From the NCBI RefSeq assembly GCF_900113175.1, contig NZ_FOOK01000002.1, forward strand, positions 51,983 through 115,982: a stretch of DNA of 64,000 nt, in the 5' to 3' direction. Origin of the DNA: Planifilum fulgidum. GTDB lineage: Bacteria; Bacillota; Bacilli; Thermoactinomycetales; DSM-44946. The translations under genes and the position numbers were made by a program. The notes below the pieces were generated by a model. That model saw only the letters and a list, made by a program, of their open reading frames with translations, ran no database searches and had not been told where the DNA came from. Positions 43,607 through 52,085 of this stretch are shown here, in pieces; the stretch's first letter is position 1; each line of letters starts with the position of its first letter.

Positions 43607-44719
43607 TTACGGCTGCGACAGGCGATTGGGCGAAAAGGGTTTCAGATCCGGAACTTCCTCTCCCGCGATCATTTCGGCAATCCCCTGGCCGGTGACGGGA
43701 CTGAGCAAAATGCCGTTGCGGAAATGGCCGGTGGCGACAAACAGATTGCGGTAGGGTTCAAACTTCCCGATAAAGGGAAGGCCGTCGACGGACCCGGGAC
43801 GGACGCTGGACCAGGCGCGGATAAACGTGCTGTCCGCCAATTCCGGGACCAGCCGGACCGCTTCCGAGGTCAGTTTCTGAATGGCGTCCATCGTCACCCA
43901 TTCGGTAAAATCGCCGGCCCGCTCCGTCGCCCCCACGATCACCTTGCCGTCCGCTTTGGGGACCAGGTAGCATCCCTCCGCAAACAGCGTCCTTTCAAAG
44001 AGCGCCCTTCGGGGATATACCGCCAGGGATTCCCCCTTGACCGGAACCACCGGCAATCGCAATCCCAATTTCCCCGCCAGCGCGGCGCTCCAGGCCCCCG
44101 CCGCCAGCACCACGTGCTCCGCCTGAAACGTCCCCCGGTCCGACTCCACCCTTTCAATCCGGTCCTTTCCGGCGCGCAAGGCAGTCACTTCACACCGCTC
44201 GATCAGTTCGGCCCCGAGCAGCTCTGCCGCATAGGAAAAGGCCCGGGTCAACCGGGAAGAGGAAACATGGGAATCCCCGGGGATGTACAGCGCCCCTTCG
44301 ATCCGGTCGGACACCGCCGGTTCCACGCTCCGAACCCGATCCCTGTCCCACCAGTCCGCCGTCCCGCCGCGTTCGCGCTGCCAAACCCCCCGCTTATAAA
44401 GCGCCTCGGCCTCTTCCCGGGTCCAGGCGATCCGCAACACGCCCGTCCGGATCAATTCGATGTCGATGCCGGTCAGACGATACAGCTCCGAAGCCAAATC
44501 GGGAAACATGGACCGGCTCTTCACGCACAGCTCGCTCAACGGCCCCGGTTCGGCCATCTCCACCTGGGCTCCCAATATCCCCGCGGCGGCGGACGAGGAG
44601 TGGGAGCCGATCAGATCCCGCTCCAGGACGGTGACCCGCGCTCCCCGCTTGGCCAGATAGTATGCGATGGAACAGCCGATCACACCACCTCCGATCACCA
44701 CCACATCCCGCTCATGCAA
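43607..44719 (-). CDS. thiO: Glycine oxidase ThiO
   Basis: 370 aa FAD enzyme. TTG 44719 is chosen because a GGGGGG run lies seven bases upstream and it begins LHERDVVVIGGGVIGCSIAYYL, the FAD dinucleotide fold at the very N-terminus. DAO features follow: VKGESLAVYP and the C-terminal GHFRNGILLSPVTGQGIAEMI. It oxidises glycine to the imine needed for thiazole in aerobes. It begins 44 bases after tenI. Confidence 0.93.
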   Translation of the reverse strand: MHERDVVVIGGGVIGCSIAYYLAKRGARVTVLERDLIGSHSSSAAAGILGAQVEMAEPGPLSELCVKSRSMFPDLASELYRLTGIDIELIRTGVLRIAWTREEAEALYKRGVWQRERGGTADWWDRDRVRSVEPAVSDRIEGALYIPGDSHVSSSRLTRAFSYAAELLGAELIERCEVTALRAGKDRIERVESDRGTFQAEHVVLAAGAWSAALAGKLGLRLPVVPVKGESLAVYPRRALFERTLFAEGCYLVPKADGKVIVGATERAGDFTEWVTMDAIQKLTSEAVRLVPELADSTFIRAWSSVRPGSVDGLPFIGKFEPYRNLFVATGHFRNGILLSPVTGQGIAEMIAGEEVPDLKPFSPNRLSQP

Positions 44720-44763
44720 CCTGTAGCCCCCCTTTTTTCTCCTCTCCGGCGCACTCCGGATGG

Positions 44764-45375
44764 TCACGATAGGCGATCCAGCCGTGCCCTCATTCGACGG
44801 GCCGCCCCTTCGGGATTCGGACTGTCCATCAGAGCGGAAAGGACGGCCACCCCCGCACAACCCGTCTCCATCACCCGGGGAATCCGCTCCGCGTTGATCC
44901 CACCGATGGCCAGAACCGGAACCTTCACGGCCCGAACCACCCGGGAAAGCAGTTCAAGCCCCTTCGGTGGAATCCCCGGCTTGGACGGAGTGGAAAATAC
45001 ATGGCCGAACATCAGGTAGTCCGCCCCCAGGGCGGCCGCCTGTTCCGCGGCCCGGACCGAATGAACCGACACCCCCACCCGATGCCGGCAACCGACGATT
45101 TCCCGCACCCGATCCACCGGCAGACCCGCTTCCGGCAAATGGATGCCGCAACCAAGCGCCATGGCCACATCCAGCCGATCATGAACGACCAGCTGTCCTG
45201 AAGTCAAAAGCCCTCGCTCCAAAAGCCTGCTCCCCAAGCGATACATCTCCCGGGCGGTCCGGCTTTTCCACCGCAGGTGGACCTGGTCCACCCACGGCCG
45301 GACCTTTTCGACAACGGCCACAATGTGGTCCGGCAAGTGGCGGTCCCCGGTGACGAGATGAAGTCTGGCTCCGAT
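44764..45375 (-). CDS. tenI: Thiazole tautomerase TenI, with a probable AUC start
   Basis: 203 aa TIM-barrel of the ThiE/TenI fold. LHLVTGDRH, HLRWKS, VVHDRLDVA, GVSVHSVRAAEQA and ADYLMFGHVFSTPSKPG match TenI rather than ThiE, which has QxREK and an ND-D motif. It aromatises the thiazole product of ThiG. An in-frame ATG at 45432 lies within the riboswitch terminator. No ATG, GTG or TTG occurs between there and the conserved N-terminus. The ATC at 45375, 8 bases after an AAAGGGGG site, gives the right length. First gene of the TPP operon. Confidence 0.86.
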   Translation of the reverse strand: MGARLHLVTGDRHLPDHIVAVVEKVRPWVDQVHLRWKSRTAREMYRLGSRLLERGLLTSGQLVVHDRLDVAMALGCGIHLPEAGLPVDRVREIVGCRHRVGVSVHSVRAAEQAAALGADYLMFGHVFSTPSKPGIPPKGLELLSRVVRAVKVPVLAIGGINAERIPRVMETGCAGVAVLSALMDSPNPEGAARRMRARLDRLS

Positions 45376-45396
45376 TCCCGTCTCCCCCTTTCCTGC

Positions 45397-45424
45397 AAAA
45401 AACCGGTATCCTGGTGGATACCGG
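45397..45424 (-). terminator. Intrinsic terminator of the TPP riboswitch
   Basis: CCGGTATCC pairs perfectly with GGATACCGG around a four-base loop (45403-45424), followed on the minus strand by TTTTTT. It lies between the TPP aptamer and tenI, so TPP binding would end transcription before the operon. Confidence 0.9.
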
Positions 45425-45443
45425 CAACGCACGCAACCGCCAC

Positions 45444-45530
45444 ATTCCTTGCGCTGGTATTACCCAGGTCAAGTTCAAAGGGTTGGGGCGCAAACCCCTC
45501 TCAGCACCGTACAGGTGCACCCCCAGTGGA
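45444..45530 (-). promoter_or_regulatory. TPP (THI-box) riboswitch aptamer
   Basis: On the minus strand the conserved elements appear in order: GGGGTGC, GCTGAGAGG, ACCCTTTGAACTTGACCTGG and TAATACCAGCG, then AGGAA. These form the pyrimidine- and pyrophosphate-binding helices of the TPP aptamer. It precedes tenI-thiO-thiS-thiG and, with the following terminator, should switch the operon off when TPP is plentiful. Confidence 0.97.
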
Positions 45531-45642
45531 CTCCTTTCACGTTTTTCTATTATTCTAGCAGTCCCCCGCAAAGGGCGTCAAATCGCATCCCGCATCCGCC
45601 CTTCCGGAAGAGGGGGCGCGATTTTCCGAAAGCCTCCCTTCA

Positions 45643-46260
45643 TCATTTGGGGCGGGAGGACCCGGCCCGGTTCTGGCTTATCGACCAGCAATACCAGGCG
45701 AGAAACCCTCCCGCCAGGATCAGGACCAACAGAAACACCGGCCCGAGACGGTTAAGGAAATGAAACACCAGTTCCCAGCTGGAACCCAGCACATACCCCA
45801 ATCCGATGAAGGTGGCGCACCAGACCACCGCCCCGCAGTAGGCGTACAAACCGAACCGGGCGTAAGAAAGTCTGGATATCCCGGCCAAATAGGCGGTCAA
45901 ATGACGGACTCCCGGGATGAAGTAGCCAAAAAACAATACCCAGTTGCCGTATTTCCGGAACAGAAACTGAGTGATCCGGAGCCTTCTCCGCGTGATGAAG
46001 AGTTTGCTTCCGTATCGCTTCAGGAGAGGATAGCCGAAACGCGTTCCCAGTACGTAGCTGAGGGTGATTCCGCCGACGGAGCCGGAAAGGGCGCTGATGT
46101 AAGTGAGATACAGATTCAATTTCCCCTCCGACGAAAGATACCCGATGAAGGTCATGAAGATTTCATCGGGAAGAGGAATGCCGGCGATTCCCAGGATCAG
46201 AAAGAAGACAATCCCGATATATCCGTACTGCAACAAAAACTCGGCCCATGTCTGTTCCAT
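45643..46260 (-). CDS. DedA-family membrane protein
   Basis: 205 aa. DedA/SNARE-associated features: GIPLPDEIFMTFIGYLSSEGKLN, GSVGGITLSYVLGTRFGYPLL, and FGYFIPGVRHLTAYLAG with the conserved F-RF/PG-R amphipathic region. Four to five hydrophobic helices. Family members flip phospholipids or undecaprenyl phosphate across the membrane. It stands alone, after the nuoD terminator. Confidence 0.92.
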   Translation of the reverse strand: MEQTWAEFLLQYGYIGIVFFLILGIAGIPLPDEIFMTFIGYLSSEGKLNLYLTYISALSGSVGGITLSYVLGTRFGYPLLKRYGSKLFITRRRLRITQFLFRKYGNWVLFFGYFIPGVRHLTAYLAGISRLSYARFGLYAYCGAVVWCATFIGLGYVLGSSWELVFHFLNRLGPVFLLVLILAGGFLAWYCWSISQNRAGSSRPK

Positions 46261-46305
46261 TCAGTTAACCCCGTTTTTGATCAAGTTCAGACCGCGCTTG
46301 TGAAA

Positions 46306-46346
46306 AGCGGTTCCAGCCTCATCAAGGGGACGGGAACCGCTTCCGC
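46306..46346 (-). terminator. Terminator of nuoD
   Basis: AAGCGGTTCC pairs with GGAACCGCTT around an 18-base loop; on the minus strand the stem is followed by TTCACAAG, a weak T-run. Confidence 0.55.
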
Positions 46347-46349
46347 TTC

Positions 46350-47444
46350 TCAACCGTCAACGTCACCGAGCACGATATCCACCGCACCGAGGATGGCGAT
46401 CAAGTTGGCGATGTTTTCCCCTTCCAACAGCTGGGGCAAAATCTGCAGATTGTGGAAGGACGGCCGGCGCCAATGGATCCGCCAGGGATTGGCTTTCCCT
46501 TTGCTGATCAGGTGAACGCCCAGCTCTCCCCGGGGGTTTTCCACCGCCGTGTACACTTCCCCTTCCGGCGGGCGGATCAACCGCGGCACTTTCGCCATGA
46601 TCGGCCCTTCGGGGATCTGCTCCACCGCCTGTTCGATGATCCGCAGGGATTGACGGATTTCCTCCATCCGGACCTGGAAGCGATCGTAACAGTCCCCCTC
46701 GGTGGCAATGGGAACATCAAAATCGAACCGGTCATAGATCGAATAGGGCTGATCCTTCCTCAAATCCCGCTGAATTCCCGTGCAACGGAGGCACGGACCG
46801 GACAATCCGTACTGGACGGCGGTTTTTGCGTCGTATTTGCCGACTCCTTTGGTCCGGTTGATGAAGATTTCGTTGCCCCCCACCAGTTCGAGATATTCTT
46901 CGTGACGCTCCCGCAGGTAGGAAACCAGATTGCGCACCTTGTCCAGCCACCCTTCGGGAGCATCCCATTTGACACCTCCGACCCTCATGTAATTGTATGT
47001 GAGGCGGGCGCCGGATATCTCGTTGAACAGATCGATGATCTTCTCCCGATCCTGGAAGGCGTACAGGAAGGGACTCATCGCGCCGATGTCCAGAAGATAG
47101 GTGCCGAACCAGACCAGATGGCTGGCGATCCGGTTCAGTTCCATCACGATGACCCTCAGATATTCGGCGCGTTCGGGAATCTCCAGACCCATCAGGGTTT
47201 CCACGGCGTGGACCACGGCGTAATTGTTGATCATCGCCGACAGGTAGTCCATCCGGTCCGTGTAGGGGATGATCTGCGTATAGTTCAGGTTTTCCGCCAG
47301 CTTCTCCGTTCCCCGGTGCAGGTATCCGATCACCGGGGTGGCTTCGCGGATGATCTCCCCGTCGATCTTGAGCAAGATCCGGAACACACCGTGCGTGCTG
47401 GGGTGTTGGGGCCCCACATTGAGGAGCATCTCTTCGGTCCGCAT
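46350..47444 (-). CDS. nuoD: NADH-quinone oxidoreductase subunit D (isolated gene)
   Basis: 364 aa, full family length: LLNVGPQHPSTHGVFR, IGYLHRGTEKLAEN, PYTDRMDYLSAM, NRIASHLVWFGTYLLDIGA, RVGGVKWDAPEGW, DLRKDQPYSIYDRFDFDVP and a C-terminal ILGAVDIVLGDVDG. It is the 49-kDa quinone-site subunit of complex I. No other nuo gene is on either side: a hydrolase gene lies 40 bases upstream and DedA downstream. No obvious inactivating change. ATG 47444 follows AAGGA by nine bases. Confidence 0.93.
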   Translation of the reverse strand: MRTEEMLLNVGPQHPSTHGVFRILLKIDGEIIREATPVIGYLHRGTEKLAENLNYTQIIPYTDRMDYLSAMINNYAVVHAVETLMGLEIPERAEYLRVIVMELNRIASHLVWFGTYLLDIGAMSPFLYAFQDREKIIDLFNEISGARLTYNYMRVGGVKWDAPEGWLDKVRNLVSYLRERHEEYLELVGGNEIFINRTKGVGKYDAKTAVQYGLSGPCLRCTGIQRDLRKDQPYSIYDRFDFDVPIATEGDCYDRFQVRMEEIRQSLRIIEQAVEQIPEGPIMAKVPRLIRPPEGEVYTAVENPRGELGVHLISKGKANPWRIHWRRPSFHNLQILPQLLEGENIANLIAILGAVDIVLGDVDG

Positions 47445-47483
47445 CCAAACACCATCCTTCATCGAATTCCAAAACCACTGCCT

Positions 47484-48218
47484 CTACCGGTCTTCCACCG
47501 TTCGGACGACCTCGATGCCGTTCAACAGCATATGATAGGCAAACAGCTGGTCCATCACATCTCCGTCGTGGGCGGGCGCTCCCGTCTTCTCGGAAACCTC
47601 CACCGGCACGTCGTAGGTTCGGACGTGCTCCAGGGGAACGATCACCCGGACGCGGGCGTTGTGCTCGTTGGCCAGAAGGCGGATGCCCATGGCGTTCTGG
47701 TAAATGCACAGGTCCGTACAATCCCCCACGACGACAAAGGTGACCGGCCCTTCCGCAAAGCGCTTCTCCAGATATTCGAAGAAGCGCTCCCCTCCTTCGT
47801 CCCTGCCGAACAGGCCGCTGGTCGCGTTTTTGCGGAACACCCGGACACCGTCCCGCCCGAGGAGCGGCTTGAGTTCATCCACCACCTCCGCTTCGTCCGT
47901 GCCCCGGACGCAATGCGGGGGAAAGGCGGAAAATTCCACGGCATCCTCGGGATGGGCGTCATTGAGAAAAACCAGGTTTTCGCCGGGCACTCCCCTTTTC
48001 AACAGGGCCTCCGCCAAAGCCTTGACCGGCTTCACCATCCCGGCAACCCGTTCGCTGGCCAAAGGCCCCTTCTCGCAAAAGCCCTTCAAGATATCCACAA
48101 ACACCAAAACAACCCGCCCCGGACCGCCAGCCTGATCGATCAGCGATGAAACCGTTTCCGGCGGCAAGGCGGACAGTTGCTTTGCCACATGATTGAAAAA
48201 CCGATCCCTGGGCTCCAC
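47484..48218 (-). CDS. Isochorismatase-family cysteine hydrolase (nicotinamidase-like)
   Basis: 244 aa. Catalytic triad by motif: Asp in VFVDILKGFC (about 40), Lys in FRKNATSGLF (about 131) and Cys in GDCTDLCIYQNA (about 167-172). HPEDAVEFSAFPPHC resembles the nicotinamidase metal loop. It may convert nicotinamide to nicotinate for NAD synthesis. It ends 40 bases before nuoD and is probably co-transcribed with it, pairing an NAD-salvage-like enzyme with an NADH dehydrogenase subunit. Confidence 0.85.
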   Translation of the reverse strand: MEPRDRFFNHVAKQLSALPPETVSSLIDQAGGPGRVVLVFVDILKGFCEKGPLASERVAGMVKPVKALAEALLKRGVPGENLVFLNDAHPEDAVEFSAFPPHCVRGTDEAEVVDELKPLLGRDGVRVFRKNATSGLFGRDEGGERFFEYLEKRFAEGPVTFVVVGDCTDLCIYQNAMGIRLLANEHNARVRVIVPLEHVRTYDVPVEVSEKTGAPAHDGDVMDQLFAYHMLLNGIEVVRTVEDR

Positions 48219-48359
48219 GCTCGCTCCCCCTCCTGAAAACCCGGCATCCTCGAAAACCGGCCGAAACCTTCGTTGCTATTATAATATGTCCTGAAAGAAA
48301 AAGAAAGGAGCCCTCCGGCCCCTTTCCGGAACACCGTCCGCGTTTCGTCCCGGCATGCG

Positions 48360-49442
48360 CTACGCCTCCTCGACAAACCGGACCATGTTCTTCACCGACG
48401 CACGGTCCATTCGCCGAATCACTTCCACCAAAAGCCGCACCGCCTGCTGGACGTCGCTTCTGGAAACCATGGAGACGTGGCTGTGGATGTATCGGGCGGC
48501 CACCCCCACCACCAGGGACGGAACCCCCCTTCGGAACAGGTGAATCTTCCCCGCATCGGTCCCTCCCCCGCTCATCGTTTCCACCTGGACCGGAATGTTC
48601 AATTCTTCCGCGATCTCCATCACCCGATCGCGGAGGCGCAGATGGGGGATCATCGTGGCATCGAGAAAGGTGATGAGCGGCCCCCCTCCGAGGCGCGGTT
48701 TGCTGCCTTTTTCGCTGCCGGGGCCGTCTTCGGCGACCCCCACGTCGAGCACAAAGGCGATGTCCGGCTCCACCGCATGGGGAGACGTGACCGCCCCCCG
48801 CAGCCCCACCTCCTCCTGGACCGTCGCCCCCGCGATCACCGTGTTGGGATGATCCGCTTTCGCAAGTTCCTTCAGGACTTGAATCGCCATGTAGCAACCG
48901 ACCCGGTTGTCCAGGGCCTTCGCCAGAATCGTGTCCCTGTCCGGAAGGATTTCAAAGGGACAGACCGGCACGATCGGATCGCCGACACGAATGCCCCACT
49001 CCTTGACCTGTTCATCGCTTTTCGCTCCGATGTCCACGTACATCTCCCGGATGGGGTACACTTTTTTCCGCTCCTCCGGCGTCAAGATATGGGGCGGTTT
49101 GGAGCCGATCACCCCGGTGAAGGTCCGCTTTTCCGTCACGACGGACACCCGCTGGGACAGAAGCACCTGATCCCACCAGCCGCCCAGCGTGGCAAACCGC
49201 AGGTATCCCTCCTTCGTGATTTCCTTCACCATAAACCCGACCTCGTCCATATGGCCCGCCAACAGGATGCGGGGAGAGGGGGAGGTTCCCTCCTTTTCCC
49301 CGAAGACGCTGCCGATGTGATCCGTCACTATCTTGGCGGAGATCCGCTTCAGTTCCCGCAGCATGATGTGGCGCACTTCCCCTTCGTAACCGGAAACCCC
49401 CCGGGCGAGGGTCAGCTCCTTCAACAATTCCATATCGGACAT
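48360..49442 (-). CDS. M42-family glutamyl/deblocking aminopeptidase (YsdC-like)
   Basis: 360 aa. Zinc ligands are in AGHMDEVGFMV (His and Asp), KALDNRVGCY (bridging Asp), VQEEVGLRGA (catalytic Glu-Glu), FVLDVG (Asp) and HSHVSMVSRSD (His). A PDZ-like insert (about 75-160) is typical of the tetrahedral TET aminopeptidases. Cytoplasmic peptide degradation. Start ATG 49442 after GGTGAGAGG; an ATG nine bases on is also possible. Confidence 0.93.
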   Translation of the reverse strand: MSDMELLKELTLARGVSGYEGEVRHIMLRELKRISAKIVTDHIGSVFGEKEGTSPSPRILLAGHMDEVGFMVKEITKEGYLRFATLGGWWDQVLLSQRVSVVTEKRTFTGVIGSKPPHILTPEERKKVYPIREMYVDIGAKSDEQVKEWGIRVGDPIVPVCPFEILPDRDTILAKALDNRVGCYMAIQVLKELAKADHPNTVIAGATVQEEVGLRGAVTSPHAVEPDIAFVLDVGVAEDGPGSEKGSKPRLGGGPLITFLDATMIPHLRLRDRVMEIAEELNIPVQVETMSGGGTDAGKIHLFRRGVPSLVVGVAARYIHSHVSMVSRSDVQQAVRLLVEVIRRMDRASVKNMVRFVEEA

Positions 49443-49618
49443 CCTCTCACCCACCTGTCAAAAACTCAGCCCTTAAATCCTAGTATGGGTGAGTCCCGGC
49501 GACTTCATGAGGAAAACCCCCGCCGCAAAAAATCGACCCGGCAAGCGCCAGGGCCGATTCGCCGTCCCTACATATTCCCTGTCAACGCAATTCAAACTAC
49601 GGTTAAGGAGGGATGTCG

Positions 49619-49921
49619 ATGCCTTTGATGGAAATCAGCATTGTGCCCGTGGGAACGGAATCATCCAGCTTCAGCAGCGTGATCCGGGAAGTGTGCCGCG
49701 TCATCGATCAGCACGGGCTCCCCTACCAGGTGACGCCGACGGCCACGGTGATCGAAGGAAATATCGATCAATTGATGAACGTGGCCGTCGAAATCCACCG
49801 GACGCCGCTTAATCACGGAGCGGACCGGGTGGTCACCCAGATCACCATCGATGACCGGCTGGATCAGCCGATGGATCTCCATTCGCAGGTGGCCAAAGTT
49901 CAACCTTCCCCTATCCGGTAA
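49619..49921 (+). CDS. MTH1187/YqgV-family thiamine-binding-like protein
   Basis: 100 aa. MEISIVPVGTE, YQVTPTATVIEGN and the long second helix match the thiamine-binding MTH1187/YkoF-like superfamily. It is a small cytoplasmic ferredoxin-fold protein; the ligand role in Bacteria is not settled. ATG 49619 is six bases after AAGGAGGG. Its presence is of note beside a riboswitch-controlled thiazole operon 4 kb away, but the two are not linked. Confidence 0.85.
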   Translation: MPLMEISIVPVGTESSSFSSVIREVCRVIDQHGLPYQVTPTATVIEGNIDQLMNVAVEIHRTPLNHGADRVVTQITIDDRLDQPMDLHSQVAKVQPSPIR

Positions 49922-50002
49922 ATCCCATTGCCGAGCCACCGCCTGAAGGCCGCGGAGCGAAAAACATCCGCGGCCGCTTTCACCTCTCAAGATGCCCCCC
50001 CT

Positions 50003-50929
50003 TCACCTCCCGCTCCAAATCGCCTGCTGAGGCGGAAGAGATTCTTCCCCCTTCCTGGCGGGGAACAACTCCTCCCTCATCTTCACATAAGCCAGGATCA
50101 GGGTTCCCATGTAGAGCGTGACGGGAAAGGCGTGAAAGGTAAAGAGCATCAGCAGGCCGAAAAAGCTCCCCACCATCGCCGCGATGGTCCCATTCGGAAA
50201 AAACTGCAGAATCAGCCACGGGAAGGCGGAGACAAACCCGAGCAACGCGACTCCCGCACCCGCGGACAGCCAGGCGCCCAGCAGGATGAAAACCGCCCTT
50301 GCGGGCCGCTTCCCAAGGAGGCGGAACACGCTGCCCAGGGTGCGGACCACCCCCGTCCGTTCCACCAACATCACCGTCTGCGCGAAGGAAAAACAGGCGA
50401 GCAAATAAAGGCCGACCACGCCCCCCATCCCCCAAATCGCAATCCAATAGGCGATTTGGGAGTCCACCAGGGAATTAAGCCGAAAAAACAGCCAACCGAG
50501 ACCCATCAGCATTCCCGCCAGGATCAGGACCAATGCGGACATCCGGAAGAAATAACGAAAACCAAAGGAGAAAAAGTCGGCAAAGGAGAGGCGACCTTCC
50601 ACAGCCGCCTGCCGGATCAGCCCCAACATCCCCGTGACCGAAAAGAGAATGGAAGCCGCCAAAAAAAGGGCCATCGTCGCGGGCAGCGCCATCGTCTTCG
50701 GCGAAGCTCCCAGGATTTTCTCCGGGATCCGGTCAAAGAGTTCTTCGGGATGGTCCGGGAAATAGACGGCGGCCAACACCTTATGTACCAGCTCCGGCGA
50801 AGGATCCGCCATCAGCCAGACGGCGGCGAGACCCGCCGCCCACACCGCCAACAGAATTCCTTCTCCCAATGTGGTAAACAACCAAATCGCCCCACCGTGC
50901 CGATTGATCAAGCGCAAGGCATCCAGCAA
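50003..50929 (-). CDS. Polytopic membrane protein of unknown function
   Basis: 308 aa with about six hydrophobic helices (near 20-40, 80-105, 130-150, 160-180, 205-235 and 250-275) and a polar C-terminus. The layout resembles uncharacterised 'glycerophosphodiester-phosphodiesterase membrane domain'-type proteins, without any enzyme motif. No good family hit can be claimed. Confidence 0.7.
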   Translation of the reverse strand: MLDALRLINRHGGAIWLFTTLGEGILLAVWAAGLAAVWLMADPSPELVHKVLAAVYFPDHPEELFDRIPEKILGASPKTMALPATMALFLAASILFSVTGMLGLIRQAAVEGRLSFADFFSFGFRYFFRMSALVLILAGMLMGLGWLFFRLNSLVDSQIAYWIAIWGMGGVVGLYLLACFSFAQTVMLVERTGVVRTLGSVFRLLGKRPARAVFILLGAWLSAGAGVALLGFVSAFPWLILQFFPNGTIAAMVGSFFGLLMLFTFHAFPVTLYMGTLILAYVKMREELFPARKGEESLPPQQAIWSGR

Positions 50930-51175
50930 CGGAATTCCCCCCCTTCATCTACAAAAAACGGCGTTTTTCCTGAAATCGGTTCTCCGTCGCCCAAAAGGAT
51001 CTTTCGATGGTCAATCTTCGCCGTTTTGCCGTATCCTTTCCGCTTCCATCCGTTTCTCCCTCTTTGGACAAGATTCCTGATCGGGATCCGTGTTGAACCT
51101 TTTTTTCGCTTTGTATATTGTTAATTGTGAGAATGGTGTTTTTTATCCCATTTTTCCTCCCCGGAGGCGATCGCC

Positions 51176-52042
51176 GTGGACGGATTGCGGTCGAAGGCAT
51201 CCCGGCTGCGCGTGCAAGCGGTGAAGGGAGACAGCTTCCGCTACCGGCAGGATGCGCTGGTGGTGGAGGAGCCGATGGAGATTCGGCTGGTCTTTCCCCA
51301 GGCGAAAGAACCGATTCCCATCTCGGTCACCATGCGCACCCCCGGCAACGATTTCGAACTGGCGGCCGGCTTTCTCTTCACCGAAGGGATTGTGAAGACG
51401 CCGGAGGCGATACACAGGATCACCTACTGCACCGATCCCGATGCGGACGGCGAGCAGCGCTACAACATCGTCAACGTGTACCTTCGCCCGGAAACCCCCT
51501 TTGACCTCTCGCAGCTCAGGCGGCACTTTTACACCTCCTCCAGCTGCGGTATCTGCGGCAAGGCTTCCCTGGAGGCGATCCGCGTCCGAAATGTTCCCAA
51601 AATCCGCGCCGAGTGGTCGGTTCCCGCCTCCGTCATCCACGGGATGGGAGAACGCCTTCGGGCGGAACAGGATGTGTTTGAGAAGACGGGTGGACTCCAC
51701 GCCGCGGGGTGGTTTTCTCCCGAGGGGGAGCTGTTGGCGGTCCGGGAGGACGTGGGCAGGCACAACGCCGTGGACAAACTGCTGGGATACGCGTTCCTGG
51801 AGCGGAAATGCCCGCTTTCCGACGGGATCCTCATGGTGAGCGGCCGGGCCAGTTTCGAAATCATGCAGAAGGCGGCGGTGGCCGGCGTACCCATGGTGGT
51901 CGCCGTTTCCGCCCCCTCCAGCTTGGCCAGGGAAGTCGCCCGGGAATTCGGGATCACCCTGATCGGCTTCGCCCGCGACAACCGCTTCAACATCTACGCG
52001 GGCACGGAGCGGATCCGCATCCCTTCGTCTCCGGCCGGATGA
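51176..52042 (+). CDS. fdhD: Sulfur carrier/accessory protein FdhD
   Basis: 288 aa. The CGICG motif (TSSSCGICGKASLEAI, about 119-134) carries the sulfur-transfer cysteines. RTPGNDFELAAGFLFTEGI and the RHNAVDKLLGYAF segment are diagnostic. FdhD passes sulfur from a desulfurase to the Mo-bis-MGD cofactor of formate dehydrogenase. GTG 51176 is eight bases after GGAGG. The oxidoreductase gene it likely serves starts 43 bases downstream. Confidence 0.95.
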   Translation: MDGLRSKASRLRVQAVKGDSFRYRQDALVVEEPMEIRLVFPQAKEPIPISVTMRTPGNDFELAAGFLFTEGIVKTPEAIHRITYCTDPDADGEQRYNIVNVYLRPETPFDLSQLRRHFYTSSSCGICGKASLEAIRVRNVPKIRAEWSVPASVIHGMGERLRAEQDVFEKTGGLHAAGWFSPEGELLAVREDVGRHNAVDKLLGYAFLERKCPLSDGILMVSGRASFEIMQKAAVAGVPMVVAVSAPSSLAREVAREFGITLIGFARDNRFNIYAGTERIRIPSSPAG

Positions 52043-52085
52043 GCGACGCCCACGGCAAAAGGGCTGAACGGAGGTGCAACACGGA

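Noticed and set aside
44764-45375. ThiE (thiamine-phosphate synthase) as the identity of the first thiazole-operon gene
   Set aside because: Motifs HLRWKS, SVHSVRAA and LMFGHVF match TenI, and the operon order tenI-thiO-thiS-thiG matches Bacillus.
45376-45432. ATG at 45432 as the tenI start
   Set aside because: It lies upstream of and within the riboswitch terminator, adds 19 residues that encode the hairpin, and has no ribosome-binding site.
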